NCBI GenBank assembly: GCA_000151295.1
Contig: GG745358.1
Coordinates: 147,730-211,729 of the forward strand
Direction: 5' to 3'
Source: Allomyces macrogynus ATCC 38327
Lineage: Eukaryota; Blastocladiomycota; Blastocladiomycetes; Blastocladiales; Blastocladiaceae
Length of the DNA stretch: 64,000 nucleotides
Shown: positions 1-11,234 of the stretch, one piece after another
How positions within the stretch are numbered: the stretch's first letter is position 1
Layout: each line of letters begins with the position of its first letter
The notes under the pieces: model-generated
What the model was told of the DNA's origin: nothing
Seen by the model: only the letters and a program-made list of their open reading frames with translations
Databases searched by the model: none
Program-made: the position numbers and the translations under genes

Positions 1-900
1 TGGACTTCATGATTGCTGAGTTGTTGTGACATGGAAGGCTCACATTTTCTCACTTGTCAATGACATGGAAGAAACTTGGCGAATGCAGCACGCCTCCACT
101 GCTTGATGGCCTTTGCATTTTCACAAAAAAGCATTCAAGGATTGCCACAGAGCAGCAATTGAATTGAACACTGATCAATGCAGCTGCAGTGCTGAGCAGG
201 ACAACCTGATGGCAAGATCGCTCAGGATGCTGGTGGTGGAGAAGACCTGGCAATTGTACAGGATAAAATAGCAGAGCATGCGCATTCACCACGCAGATGG
301 GCAAGACAGTGTGGCTGCGAGGAGACAGCTGCATGGCAGTCAGTACAGCCCCTGAACATGGCAATTGCCACCAATGGCCCCCATGAAATGCCACAGGCCC
401 AATAAAGAAGCATGGGGCAGGTGGCCATGCAGCAGTTCATACTGCATGGTCCCTGAGCATGGCAACTGCCACCAATGGGCCCCACAGACCACTGCAGGCC
501 CGCCAACAGCAGGGCAGGTTTGTGCAACCCACCATCATTGCCCCATTGCATTGGTTCGGGGCAAGCACCCATGTGGATGGGGCAGGACAAGAGGGTGGTG
601 CTGCAGCAGCAAGTGTTGGTGCCACTGCAGAAACATTTGGCATGGGCAGGGACTGCAGCTCTGAGAATATCATTGTTGAGCATCATTATGCAGCATGTTT
701 CGCGCTGGACGGGTGGGTGTAGTGTGCAATGCAGTGGTTTTTGGTGGGTGATTTTTGTGTTGCAGCACCTCAAGCAGTGGTGGTTTGGAACAGGTGGCCC
801 ATGTGTGGGACAATGATCTGGTTCAAGTTCAACAATCTGAATGTTACTAACTCAACAATCTAACACCATTGGTCAGTACTGTTACTTACATGCGCCACAT
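1..900. other. no gene seen; CpG-poor retroelement-flanking DNA
   Basis: Several short overlapping reading frames exist on both strands, but none shows a recognisable motif. The sequence is rich in TG/CA and very poor in CG, like the element remnants to its right, so it is probably part of the same decayed transposable-element block. Nothing else is supported. Confidence 0.5.
352..487. repeat. imperfect direct repeat, about 37 bp, two copies
   Basis: Two near-identical stretches at 352-388 and 451-487 share the pattern CCCTGA(A/G)CATGGCAA followed by TGCCACCAATGG and CCCCA. They lie 99 bp apart in direct orientation. A few transitions separate them. They could be internal repeats of the decayed element or part of a degraded terminal repeat; no target-site duplication was identified. 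Confidence 0.5.
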
Positions 901-2010
901 GTGCAGTACTGTGATTGCTGCAGCTGGTGGCAGACTTGACCACACACTCTGATGCATTGGGGACAGGCTGGGCCCTGAACACATGGGTGGAGGGGGAACT
1001 GGTGCAGACGTGCGACTGGTGGTTGGCGGACATTCTCCTCCAGTATCAGGACAGGTATCAATCAGCAAGGGACCTGGATGGGTTCCTGTCTGCACACCCC
1101 ACAATGGACCTGATCCACATTGGGGTCTTGGAGATCCTTGGAGTCCCATTGGGACTGCAGGCCCTGGCCTTGGGGGCAATAGACCTGTCTGGACTGATGG
1201 TCCATGCAATGGTGGACAACCTCAGCTCCACAATTTACCTGGATCAGCAGGGGGGCTGCCAACACCCATGGATGAATTGCATGACAAAGGAAACCTGGCT
1301 TTGGCTACAGGGGTTTGGGGCACAGTTGCGTGCAACCCACCTGCCATGAGCAGAGAATTGGGTGGTGGACCTGGATTCAAAGGCAGATGCAGTCTGTTAT
1401 GACCACATGGTCCATCTGTCGATCTTTTGGGTGCTACAGGCCCACTGACCAGTGGAGATCAACCTGTTCATGTCTGTGGCAACAGTGCAGATCAGGGATC
1501 AGTTCATGACATTCTTCCCAGATCCAGGAGTGGTGGTGACAGACGTGTTCATGATCCACTGGGGGGGGGGGGGGAGGGGGACAAGCCCACATGGATCTAC
1601 CCCCCTTGTGGCCTCATGGCCCATGTGCTGAGGAAGCTTCAGGACAATCAGGGGACGGCAACTGTGGTCACCCCATTCTGGCTGTCCCAGTTATGGTTCC
1701 AGAACGCCCTCTGGATGTTGGTGGACAACCCTGTGATCCTACTGACAGACGTGCTGGTGAGGACCATACAGATGCAAGTGCCCCTGAGTGGAATGCACCT
1801 GATTGCATAGTGGCTCTCTGGCATTTTGGAGCTCTGCTCGGCTTATCGCAAATGGCTGTTGACTGCACCAATGCAACCCTTGCAGAGAACACCAGGAAGC
1901 AGTATGACGCATCTTGGCTGTGCTGGCTTTGCTGGTGCCACAGAGAACACACCATTCCCCTTATGCAAGATGTGAACGCTTTCTGTGCATATGCTATCTC
2001 ACTCTGGTAG
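900..2010 (+). mobile_element. decayed DIRS-like retrotransposon: RNase H and start of the recombinase region
   Basis: The conceptual translation of about 915-1349 has RNase H-like landmarks: HSDALGTGWAL (for the usual TDAS..GWG), then VDNLSSTIYLDQQGG (for DN.T...YL.KQGG) and ATHLP (for HIPG). A further segment from about 1590 reads PPCGLMAHVLRKLQDNQGTA and then TPFWLSQLWFQNAL. This resembles the proline/tryptophan-rich stretch between RNase H and the tyrosine recombinase in DIRS-type elements. The frame changes several times and stops interrupt it, so this is a dead copy. No complete recombinase catalytic motif was found. Its orientation is opposite to the reverse transcriptase fragment at 2920-3611, so the two are not one collinear element. 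Confidence 0.6.
1560..1580 (+). repeat. poly-G tract inside the retroelement remnant
   Basis: An almost pure run of G, interrupted once by A, lies within the decayed element between the RNase H and downstream parts. It shifts the reading frame and is a likely site of slippage or sequencing error. Confidence 0.8.
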
Positions 2011-2919
2011 GAAGACCCCTCCCGCCTTGCTGGTGGCCCTGGTGGCCTGGCAGCAGGTGGCGATAAGGATAACATGGGGGCAAATCTGTGGGTCGGTCAG
2101 TGTGATCACATCACTGTCGACCTGCACAACAGTATTGAAGGTGGTATGCTCCTTCTGGGTAGAGTGCCCATGGGTCTCCCACAACAAGGAGGTGTTTGAC
2201 GTGGCGATTTTGGACAATGTGGTGTGGGCCTGGGGCCCATGGACCTGTCTTTCTCAAGGCTGAACCACCACCAATTCCACGTCTTTCATCTCAAGCTTTT
2301 ATCCTGTTCTTTGATAGAACTGATGCTCACAAGAGGAATGTCATGACAAGCGCCTCAGCCTCTTCAGTGTAAGAGCGCGTCTATGATGCACAATGCTTCA
2401 TCATTTTATAGATATGTTGCTGTGTCATAAGCTCCTCTTTTTTCGCTTTATGACTGCTCTTTTGTCGCCCCAGTTGCTTTGCTCTGCTTTTGCTGTGGCC
2501 ATAACCGCATACCTCTTCTGGTCGTCCCAACCATTTTTCACAACCATTTCCTTTTCATCCCCATAAGTACGGCTGCATCCCGCCTTCCTGTTTCGGCATC
2601 TCACATTGAGTGCTCATTTCAGGTCCGTTTCCTTTGTCTCTGCCCCTGCCTCTCGCTTTGCTGTTGTGTTATTTCTTTGTGGGCTTTGTTCTCATCTCGC
2701 ATTGAGTGCTTGATTCAGATGTATTTTTTTTCGCCTAAAGTACGCCGCTTCCCGGCTCTGCATGTCCATGTCATGTGGGTGCATGCAGTTTGTTCCATCA
2801 GGCAGTTGGAAGGCCAAGTGTGTCAGCGACACATCTGAGTATTGTTGGGTTGGTTGGTTCTTGTGTGGGGCAAAGAGTCAACAGTCATCCCATCCATCCA
2901 TGTTGCATTACAGGCCATG
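2011..2919. other. no gene seen
   Basis: Pyrimidine-rich on the + strand, with short reading frames and no recognisable motif. It separates the two oppositely oriented retroelement fragments and may hold unrecognised untranslated or terminal element sequence. Confidence 0.5.
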
Positions 2920-3611
2920 TCACACCTGCCACAGGTTCTCAGTGCCATACATGTTGATGTGCTCAATGAGCGGAGCAAGGGTGGCACACCCAAAAGGGTA
3001 CACCACTGCAACATGTTCCAAGAAACCCGTGGTGCATTGCACTGTGAGCTGAGTGTGGGCCATGCGGGTGAGCGCATGCACAATCATGTTGGCCTTGCCA
3101 ATTTTTTCAGGCGAGATGCAGGCACAGGTGTGAAGGTTGAGTCTGCTGGTGTGGACTTGCCACCCGCACCATGTCGTTTGCACCTTGAATTGGGCATCCA
3201 ACTTGATGTCATTGATGTGCAGTCCATAGTCATTGGGCATCTCATGCACTTGCATGTAGACGGCGGGTTGGTCAGCAGCAGGTATGTTTGTGACAAAGAG
3301 AAAGTCGTCAAATAGATAAAACGTGCAGAAACGCCTGGAATAGTCATGATGTTGCAACGGATTTCATCAGTCATGACATGGAGGAGCCATGGTGAGATCT
3401 GCAGGCCCATGGCAGCCTTGGTGAACTGGTAATGCTGGCGCCAATAGCAAATCCCCCGATGTCGTGAGGACTCATGCAAGGGCACATGGTGGAACGCATT
3501 GGAGAGATCAACACTTGCAAACCCTGTACTGAAGTGGGCATGCTTGACAAGAATGTCACATCGACATGATTCAAGGTAGAATGTGATAGAGTCAACAAAA
3601 CCGATGCACAA
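2920..3611 (-). mobile_element. decayed reverse transcriptase fragment (DIRS/Ty3-like)
   Basis: The minus strand encodes RT palm landmarks in order: ASVDLSNAFHHVPLHESSR (first catalytic Asp block), YQFTKAAMGLQISPWLLHVM (the usual YQ....PFGL..AP...) and YLFDDFLFV (the xxDD box). A second frame continues with LHINDIKLD, typical of the connection after the palm. The frame shifts between these blocks, and the upstream RT/gag and downstream RNase H parts are missing. The right edge abuts the broken FAD monooxygenase gene, whose reading frame runs directly into element sequence near 3612. This suggests insertion into, or recombination at, that gene. Confidence 0.75.
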
Positions 3612-4278
3612 CGCGCATCCCCAACTATCTTTTCCCTACGCATCTCTTCCGCCTTTGCGTACTCACCCAAATATTCGCGAACCCGGTCGGCATCCAGGCC
3701 AAGGCCAGCCATGACCATGTGCCCGTCCGGATGCACGACCACGACCCACGCCTTGGTCGGATCCTTACGGCCGAAATCCGCGTCGTGCGTGACACCAAAC
3801 AAAAAATCAGCCACGTCCCCATCCTCATCCACCCAACTTTTAGTCGTTTCGGGCACAGCCACGCGGTCGAGCTGGACCGAATCAACGAGATGATGAATTT
3901 CCTCGTCCGGCAGCGCCAGGTTGATCGGGGTGGAGACCATTGCCCGCGCGACTGTACTGTGCGGGCCGAGGTGAGCAAGCGTTTTGAGCGTGCGCGCGTG
4001 CACGGCAAGTGCCTTGGATAAGGTCGACGGGCCCGAGGCGCGGTCGACGACGAGGATCGAGGAGGTGGGGGAGTAGGCGTGCAGTTGCGCGGCGAGGTTG
4101 GTACAGGCCCACGGGGCCGGGCGCCGACGACGAGGATGTCGGCGGTGTCGGGGAGGGTTTTGGTCGACTTGGTGCGAGTATGGCGGACGTGGTGTTGAAG
4201 GGCGTTGATTCGAGTGACGGCCGTTGCGGCTGCGAGTGCTTGTCGCGGTTGAGTTCGAGCAAAGCTGGCGCGAAGCAT
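3612..4278 (-). pseudogene. 5' part of an FAD-dependent monooxygenase (phenol hydroxylase/UbiH-like), broken
   Basis: The N-terminus is basic and Arg/Ala/Thr-rich, like a mitochondrial presequence. It is followed by TADILVVGA, the start of a Rossmann dinucleotide-binding GxGxxG motif. The expected GPVGL continuation is thrown out of frame by what looks like an extra C (near 4120) and an extra T a few codons on. After that a third frame gives LAVHARTLKTL, the conserved segment of aromatic-ring FAD hydroxylases, and continues to GDARCA near 3612. There the gene stops and retroelement sequence begins. The flavin-binding DG motif with its GD..H and the C-terminal half are missing, so the gene is both frameshifted and truncated. 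The substrate cannot be told. Confidence 0.7.
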
Positions 4279-4755
4279 GGTGGTGTTGATGGATGGTGCG
4301 GAGAGCGAGCGTACATTACCAGTCCGACCGCGCTCTTGTTGTTAATGACGTGCACGTCACGCCGTCGTGCTCGTGTTGTTGGTGCGGGGGAAACGCGCCG
4401 CAGCCTTGGTAAATAGTTATTGAAGACGGGTGCGTTCCACGTGAGTGTGGAGTGCAAGGACTGTGTGCGGTTCTGTTGACGGAGACGTCCGACGCGTCGT
4501 CGGCGACTTGCTCCGATCAACAAACCAGAAGCGCAGCGCACCAGTCCATGGCCTCCCGCCGGCCAATGCCGACAAAAAGGACTACAATGGGGAGCACGAA
4601 AGCAAACGTATTCATTATTCGAACGAGATAAAAACAAACTCACGCGACGCGCTCTTGGAATCGAGAAATCACAACAGGCAAGACCACGAACAAACGCACG
4701 AAGCGGTCAAAAACGCCAAAAGGAGATGTGCCGGACAACGGGCTCGACCGTCGAC
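4279..4755. other. intergenic, no gene seen
   Basis: Lies between the presumed start of the broken monooxygenase and the stop of the sterol oxidase gene, both on the minus strand. The reading frames here are basic shadows without motifs. It probably carries the former promoter of the monooxygenase and the 3' end of the sterol oxidase transcript. Confidence 0.5.
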
Positions 4756-5963
4756 CTAGTTTTTCTTCTTGCTGATGAGCGCCGACTTGGAGTCGGCCTT
4801 CTTGAGCGCGGCCTCCTTCTCGGCACGAGCCAGCGCCTGGCGTGCGCGCACGATGCGGTAGCTGCCCTCCGTGTCCATGGCCCAGTCCCAGAAGCGGAAC
4901 GACGTGGCGTCTAATAGTGAGAGCGCACAAGGTCAGCGTCACGTTAACCCGCCACCGGAACGCGTAGCAAAAATAAGCGTACAGTTGCCAATGAAGTTCT
5001 GGTGATGGAAGTCGTGGTGATCGGCGCCCGACCAGAACGGGATCCAGTGGTGCAGCGACCACGGGAAGTCGTAGCCCGAGTGCGCGTCAATCGCCTGCAT
5101 CGTGCGCACAATCGACCAAAAGAGCATCGTGAAGACGTGGAACTCGAACCCGGCGGCTGCGTAGAGCATGGGGCCCAAGAAGGTGCCAATCGCGAGGATC
5201 ACAATCTCATAGGGCGACGCATACTCGGCAGCGAGCCCCACGGGCGCGGCAAACTCGTGGTGCTGCTTGTGAATAAACTTGTAGGCCTTCGGGTACTCGT
5301 GAATGATGCGGTGCGCCCAGTAGTGGTAGGCGTCCTCGATCACCATGAACAGGAACGACTGCGCCAAGATGGCGGGCCACGACGGCAACGGCGTCTCGGC
5401 GACCTTCATGCCGAGCATTTGCGCGGCCGGGTGAAACCCGAGCATCATGGGCAGCTCAATCAGGTAGTGGCCAAAGAGCACGCCGCGCAGACACTTCCAC
5501 CACTGCTCGTTGGAAATGTGCTTGTCCTCTTGGATCTTGTACTTTTGCAGCGCCGGAATGTGGTCTGCAATCATGAACGGGATCATGCGGCCAAAGTAGA
5601 CGGCCTCGTGCACGACAAACGAAATGACGGTCAGCGTGACGAGCTGGTTGCGGCCCTCGAACATGCCCGACCAGGTGCGGTCGAGCCAGGTGAGCCCATT
5701 GGCGTCGGGGCCTTGCAGCCACTCGGACGGGTCCCATGCCGAGGCGAAGATGGAGGCGGCCCTGGAGGTGAGACGGGGGCGAGAACGCCAAGGTCAGTAC
5801 GCGGTGGACACGAGACGAAATGGTGGACGCGGGAGTGGGAGGTGGGTGGGCGAAGGGGAGCGGAGCACGAGCAGGCGCCCATGACGCGCCGTGACGCGCC
5901 ATGATCCGACGCGGCGGCGGGGGATAACGAGGCGTGGATAGGGAGGGACAGGGTAGCGGACAT
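4756..5963 (-). CDS. ERG25: C-4 methylsterol oxidase (ERG25-like), three exons
   Basis: Oxidises the C-4 methyl groups of 4,4-dimethylsterols in the ER, an iron-dependent step of ergosterol synthesis. Suggested exons, 5' to 3': 5963-5929, 5761-4983, 4910-4756, giving 322 residues, the usual length for the family. The fatty-acid-hydroxylase histidine boxes are all present: HRIIH, HKQHHEF and HHDFHH. Several hydrophobic segments surround them. The C-terminus ends in KKKN, a lysine-rich ER-retrieval-like tail. The first exon codes only 11 residues and uses a donor GTTATC, which is weak, so the exact N-terminus is less certain than the rest. The last intron (4911-4982) is well supported: it joins FIGN to YATSFRFWDWA in frame. 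The next gene upstream, the helicase, is divergent and shares the intervening kilobase. Confidence 0.9.
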
Positions 5964-7031
5964 GGTGGGTTGGCTGTCGAGCGGAGCGGGGTTGGGCGGT
6001 GGTTGCGCAGTGGGAGGGGTTGGCCCGCCGACAGAGTTTGTTGGTGTCCAAATTCGAGCAGGCGAGGGAGGGGTCGATGGGAACAGCGGGGCGCAGGCAC
6101 GGCGGCGGCGACGACGACGACGAGCGCTGGAGCGTATTGCAAACATTGGGGGTGCGGGGACGGGGCCGTATCGATGCCAAGAGGCAGTGGTCGCGTCGCG
6201 AAAACGATGCAAGCGCGTCGTGATCGCGCCCAAGGTTGCGCCAGGACTGCGGTTCAGGTACGCCCCGAACAATCACGAAGTGCAACACGCCCACACGCAA
6301 CACCCGCGTGCAAGTTGCATGCACGACCGCCGTCCAATCGTGCCGCGCTCGTGTGTCGTGGTGGGTAGGAGAGGATGGGCGAGTAAGAAGCTTGGTGGTC
6401 GCGACGTACATGGTGGTGAGAGGAGAGCGCAGCGGTTCAAACAGTGCACAACGAGCGAGCAAGAGGCAGCTGGCGCGCGGAGGACGAGCGAATCTGCAGC
6501 CGTGAAGAGGACGAAGACGCGGAGGGTCAGCACGGTGTCGTGATTGGCGGCGGACTTGCAGTGGGCGAGATCACAGCAAGTCGAGATGCAGTGATCCAAT
6601 GCAAGTGGACGACGACGGGGACACTGACCAGCAAGACGAGCCAAAGAGTTGAAGCTGGGAGTGGGAGTCGGTGGTCGACGCAGGTCGTCGAGAGAGAGAA
6701 GCTGCGCGAAGACGGAGGGTGGCCGCGGCGGTTGAGGTGCGCGACGAGACGGCGGCGGCGGCGGCGGCGGCCGTGGGCAAGATTCGCCAAGCGCAAGTGA
6801 ACAAAACCGGCGTGCAAGTGCGGTGGCGGCCAAGGTGCCCTGGAAGGCGTGAACAACGTGGTTTACGGCCGTGTCACGCCGTGGCCCACCGCAGCCGCTC
6901 CACCGCACAGAACCGAACCGCACACGATCACCGCAGCGACACCCAGCGACACGGTTCATCAACGGTCGGCTCGACGACAACGGCGCTCGACAACAATCAA
7001 CCCCGCCCGCAACGCTGCAGCACCCACCGCC
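5964..7031. promoter_or_regulatory. divergent intergenic region between ERG25 and the Twinkle-like gene
   Basis: About 1.07 kb separating two divergent starts, so it must hold both promoters. It is GC-rich and full of overlapping Arg/Pro-rich reading frames on all strands, which are compositional shadows. No clear TATA box or sterol-response-like element could be assigned with confidence. Confidence 0.45.
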
Positions 7032-8667
7032 ATGGCCGCCGTCCTGCCGCGCCGCCTTGCCGCCCAAGCCAGGGCACCGGCCGCCCTTGCTCCAACCTCA
7101 ATCAGTGCACGCCAAGTTCGCGTCGGCCCGCAGTTGATCCCTCCTTTCCGCCAGCAATGGCCATCATCGCCTTGGTCTTCCGGTCCTGCAAGAGCGCGCA
7201 GCTTCACCACCAGCACCGCGCTTTCCATTCGCCGATCCGACGTGCGCCATGCCGACGACGGCGAATTCTACGAGGTGTCCAACGAGCAGCTGCCCGCCTC
7301 GTTCTTTGACGACGACGACGACTTGCCGCTCGCTTCCGAGACCTCTTCGCCGCCGCCCGCCTTTGTCTCCGACTTTGCGCTCGCCGAGTCGACCTCATCC
7401 GTGGCCGACTCGAACGATCTGACTGCCACCGTCGACTCGGATCCCATCACATTCGACGACTTTTTGTCCGCGCCCGTCCCGCCGCCCGACCCAACCGATG
7501 CCGCGCTCGCACGCGACGACGACGCACCGATCCCGACGCCCGACGAGGACATGTACCCGCTCGCTGGTGCCGAGCACGCGCCCGACGAGCACCCACCGCA
7601 CGTGCCGTACACGCAGCAGATGAAAGGATTTGTGCGCCCCATGGATTTCCGCGCGCAGCTCTTCCAAACGCTGCGCGACCCGACCAGTTTCTGGGGCCAC
7701 CCGTTACCTGCCGATTTCCCGACGCTCGCCAAGGCTCTCAAGGGTCTGCGGCTTGGCGAAATGACGGTGTTTACGGGCCCGACGGGCGCAGGCAAGACGA
7801 CGTTTCTCACGCAGTACTCGCTCGCGCTGATGCAGACGGGCGTGAGGTGCTTGTCGTCGTGCAATACATGACTCATGGGTTTCGTGAACTGATTCAAGTG
7901 ATGCAATACATCCCAGGACATTGTGGGGCAGTTTTGAGCTCCCGAACCACGTCCTGCAGCGCAAAATGGTCTGCCAACTGCGCAAGAAGCGGTTCCACGA
8001 CTTTACCGAGGCCGAACTTGGCGAGTCTTTGGAAGTCTTGCAACGAGTACGTGCCGAAACTCCGTCCCATGTCCCCCCTCCCGATCTCAAGATTCCGGCT
8101 CTGACCCACCGCATTCGCATCGTGTAGCTTCCGCTGTGGATGCTGCCCTTCTACGGCACCACGAGCATCTCCAACATCCTCGACTCGATGGCGCGCGCTG
8201 TCGAAGAGCACGGCGTGCAGCACATTCTCCTCGACAACCTGCAGTTTTTCCTGTCGGCGCAGGGCGACCGGTACGGCCTCTCCTCGCCCTCCATGTTCAT
8301 GCTCTCCAGCCCGTTCTCACCCTTCTCCTCGCCCACCAGTTTCGTCGACAAGCTGCAAATCCAAGAAAACGCTGTCCACGAAATTCGCCAATTCGCCTCG
8401 TCCAAGAACGTGCACGTGACGGTCGTTGCGCACCCGCGCAAGGAACTCGGCACGTCGAAACTCACCATCGACAGTATTGCCGGCACTGCCAAGACCGCAC
8501 AAGAAGCCGATAATGTCCTGTTGCTGCAGCGCACCGACCGTGGGGACATGACGCTCGAAATTCACAAGAACCGGTTCGACGGGTCGATTGCACGGATTCC
8601 GCTCGCGTTTAGCGAGGACGGCGCCGTGGTACGGTTTTGCGATTTCGGATTGCGGGTGGTAGGGTGA
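7032..8667 (+). CDS. Twinkle-like mitochondrial replicative DNA helicase, three exons
   Basis: DnaB/gp4-family hexameric helicase expected to unwind mitochondrial DNA. Exons 7032-7846, 7917-8046 and 8128-8667 give 494 residues in frame. The start has a good context (CACCGCCATGG) and the first ~60 residues are Arg/Ala/Ser-rich, as in a mitochondrial presequence. Residues ~75-200 are acidic and low in complexity. The RecA core starts near residue 230: Walker [11 protein letters not shown], then [23 protein letters not shown], a Walker B-like [17 protein letters not shown], and [13 protein letters not shown] before [13 protein letters not shown]. These follow animal and protist Twinkle closely. 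Unlike animal Twinkle (~680 residues), there is no recognisable zinc-finger/TOPRIM primase-like half. Introns are 70 and 81 bp. A mitochondrial role is inferred from family and presequence. Confidence 0.88.
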
Positions 8668-9439
8668 GAGGGCTCACGTTTGGTGTCTAGTATTCCGAAA
8701 AGTTTGGCCAAGATGAGAATGCGGGCGCGACGGCGTCGTCAAAACTGTCGAGGGCGCCGTGGCGGTCGAGGACAAGCGCGAGCAGCACGAACAGTGCGAC
8801 CGGTTCTGGGGTCCAGCGTGGGATGATGTTTGGGAGCGGGAGCGGAGTTTTTTAGCCCCGCGTCGCTCGCTTTTTTCCAGTTTTATTGGGTTAGATGGGT
8901 TGTTTTTGGGTATGATTTTGACACTGGGCTTGGTTTCAATATATTTTCCACAATTCGTTGCTGCTGTTGACCTGTCGGGCCAGCACTTCTGCAACGCCAG
9001 TATCTTCGGCGTGAAACTCATACTTGCGAATTGAATTCAGTAACTCGAAAGACAGGTCAAACCATGCAATCGACGTGCACAAACAGGATGCAGCACAAGA
9101 GCCCGATGGGCAGTATGATTCCGCCGCGACGAAAAACCGAGAAGTATGGAAAATGTGAGGTGTGAAGCTGCCCGATATGATCTGCGCCGCTCGACTTGTT
9201 CGGCTGCCACTCATACCGTTTTCACCATGTTTCGCAGTGGGCGTGTTGGCGAGCTGGCACCAAGCTTTTAGCATCAACAGCGTTCGTTTGTCAGGGGTCA
9301 CATGGAGCTGCTTTTGCTCCAAGAATATTTCCAGCGACCGTCGGGTTTTGAGGGACCAGTGAAGGTTTATGTTGTCTTGTGGGTTGGAGCAAAATGATGG
9401 ACAAACCGAACAAATGCGAAAGTGCGGGTGAGGTGCGCA
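8668..9439. other. intergenic, no gene seen
   Basis: Lies between the convergent 3' ends of the helicase gene and the family relic at 9440. A 91-codon frame on + with one hydrophobic stretch (8759-9034) has no recognisable motif and is judged to be chance. Confidence 0.5.
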
Positions 9440-11234
9440 TCACGGTGTGTTGACTGAGCCGCTGAGCGCCAACCCGCCAACTTTGCCCTTCAACCCAAGT
9501 CGCTTGACTTCGGCGCGCATCTCCGGGTAAGTCGTGGCCGTGGCGATGACACGGCCGCGGACATTCTTGCCGACTGTTTCGTCACTCAACAACTCGAGGT
9601 CCATGGCGCCATCAGACTGGGACGCGCAATAGGCCGTGGCCAACATGGGACAAAGCTTCACATGGTGCGTGTACGGTCCAAAGCGCATCGTGGAGGGCAG
9701 CTCGAGCAGCTCGAGCAGCGCGAGATTCATGGCTCGCTCAAGCGGTGGCTCCTCCTAGAGACACGTTCCCAGCACCGAACTACCATACAAATGGCGCAGG
9801 CACAATTCGGAGGCGCTGTCCCACTTGAGAAATGTCAAAAATAGGATCAGCAACACAACAGCCAAAGATGCAAGTACTCCCAAAGCTCTACGCAGTGGGC
9901 GATCGTCGAGACCTTGATTGGTTTTTCGCCCCGATAATACCTGAGTGGAGCGGCCCACGACTCGCCTGCAAACCTCGACGACATATACATGCCCCCAGGA
10001 ATGTCCGACTTGCCCGTTGACTTGGCGCACGCGACGCGCATTTGCTCACGTCCCTTAAAGCCATCAGCTGGGATAGCAGCATAGACAAACTCTGGGCCAT
10101 CTGAGCCCCCACAAAAATTCGAGAGACAATATGCAGTCGCGGAACCGAAACAGATGGTCGCGTCCGGCCAGATGCGATGAGCCTGGAGCTTAGCTCGACA
10201 GTGACCCACTCGATTGTTCCATTAGTTGTTGTCAAAAAAAACGCCAGCTTCAGAGAGCCAGTTGCGAAATTGGTCTCAGAAAAGTCAAAAAACGAGCGTA
10301 TTTGAGCCGATTTGCTCGAGTTTCAAGCGATGACCTGATGACATTCTCTGATGGTCTTGTGCAGTTGAGCCTCGAAGCAAGCACAATCTTCCATTCTACC
10401 GCATTTTGAACCGTCGTGTCGCTTGAAGTGACGAGCATCAACGTTTCCGGGGCCCTGTTTCGTTCGAAGTTCACATACTGTGACGCCATCTCATCGACAT
10501 CAACAATGACCGGAACGTCAACCTTGCCAGAGATACCCTTGGAGTCGTTACTTGTCACCATCATTTGCGTGAATAAGGCGCTCGTTGAAAAGATCGGTGA
10601 TACAACTTTTTCCGGCGACAAGGACGACACACCAAGAGCGGATGTGACGCGAATTTCAAATTTTTAAACTGGTTCAGGGTGCACCAACTTGATGCTGCCG
10701 CCGTCCAGTCCTGCACACTCTGGATCAAGCCGCATCGCCTTGACGCTGCCCTCTGCAATACGGTATGTCAGGCACTCTGTTTCATTGGGCAACTTCTTGA
10801 CGAGTCCCTCGAGGGCAGAGTCAAGCGCATCTCGTGCAAGTGCCATGTCAGTGCGGGGAACAGTGTGCTGCGTGGTCGTGTTGTGCTAGTCGCCACCAGC
10901 CCAAGCCATTGTGACGGCACGCTCCTGTTGGGCAGCTCGGAGGCCGAAATCCGTGGCAAAGTCGGCAATCGTTCCCGACAGCGCGAGAACGAGCAGGCAT
11001 ATTACAAGAATGCTGGCGGGCTGCCCTTTCTGTGCGAGCACAGCAACTCCCAATTGCATCTAAAGCGGCGCGGAATGGCGCAATTAGCGACAGCCGCGCA
11101 GCAACATGGTATCCGGGGCGCGAAGAAATCACAATGCGGTGCACAATGATTGTAACGAGGCTCGAGATGCCAATGCGCGTCACAGTGCTCCAGAGCGAGA
11201 ATTCCAGGTTGCCAAGAATAATGCCATCATCCAT
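9440..11234 (-). pseudogene. decayed copy A of the unrecognised three-segment membrane-protein family
   Basis: Translated fragments in changing minus-strand frames align end to end with the intact paralogs at 30638 and 35864. The start is MDDGIILGNLEFSLWS. Then come SSRPGYHVAARLSLIAPFRA, DFATDFGLRAAQQ, LDPECAGLDGGSIKLVHPEP, VLASRLNCTRPSENV, GTIEWVTVELSSR, SGPEFVYAAIPAD-like sequence, and EEPPLERAMNLALLELLELP. The C-terminal signature is MRAEVKRLGLKGKVGGLAL. At least five frame changes or stops interrupt it. The segment between the GTIEWV block and the FVYAAIPA block is shortened by an internal deletion. It cannot make a full protein. It is on the opposite strand to the intact copies and 20 kb away, so it is not part of the same tandem array. 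Confidence 0.85.

Noticed and set aside
2479..2838. 119-codon Cys/Phe-rich frame between retroelement fragments
   Set aside because: Low-complexity pyrimidine-rich translation without conserved motif in decayed DNA.
5002..5904. 300-codon frame on + across ERG25
   Set aside because: Antisense shadow of a gene with intact histidine boxes; Arg/His/Val-rich and motif-free.
8759..9034. 91-codon frame with a hydrophobic stretch after the Twinkle-like gene
   Set aside because: No family match, no good start context, and the hydrophobic run comes from a T-rich 3' region.
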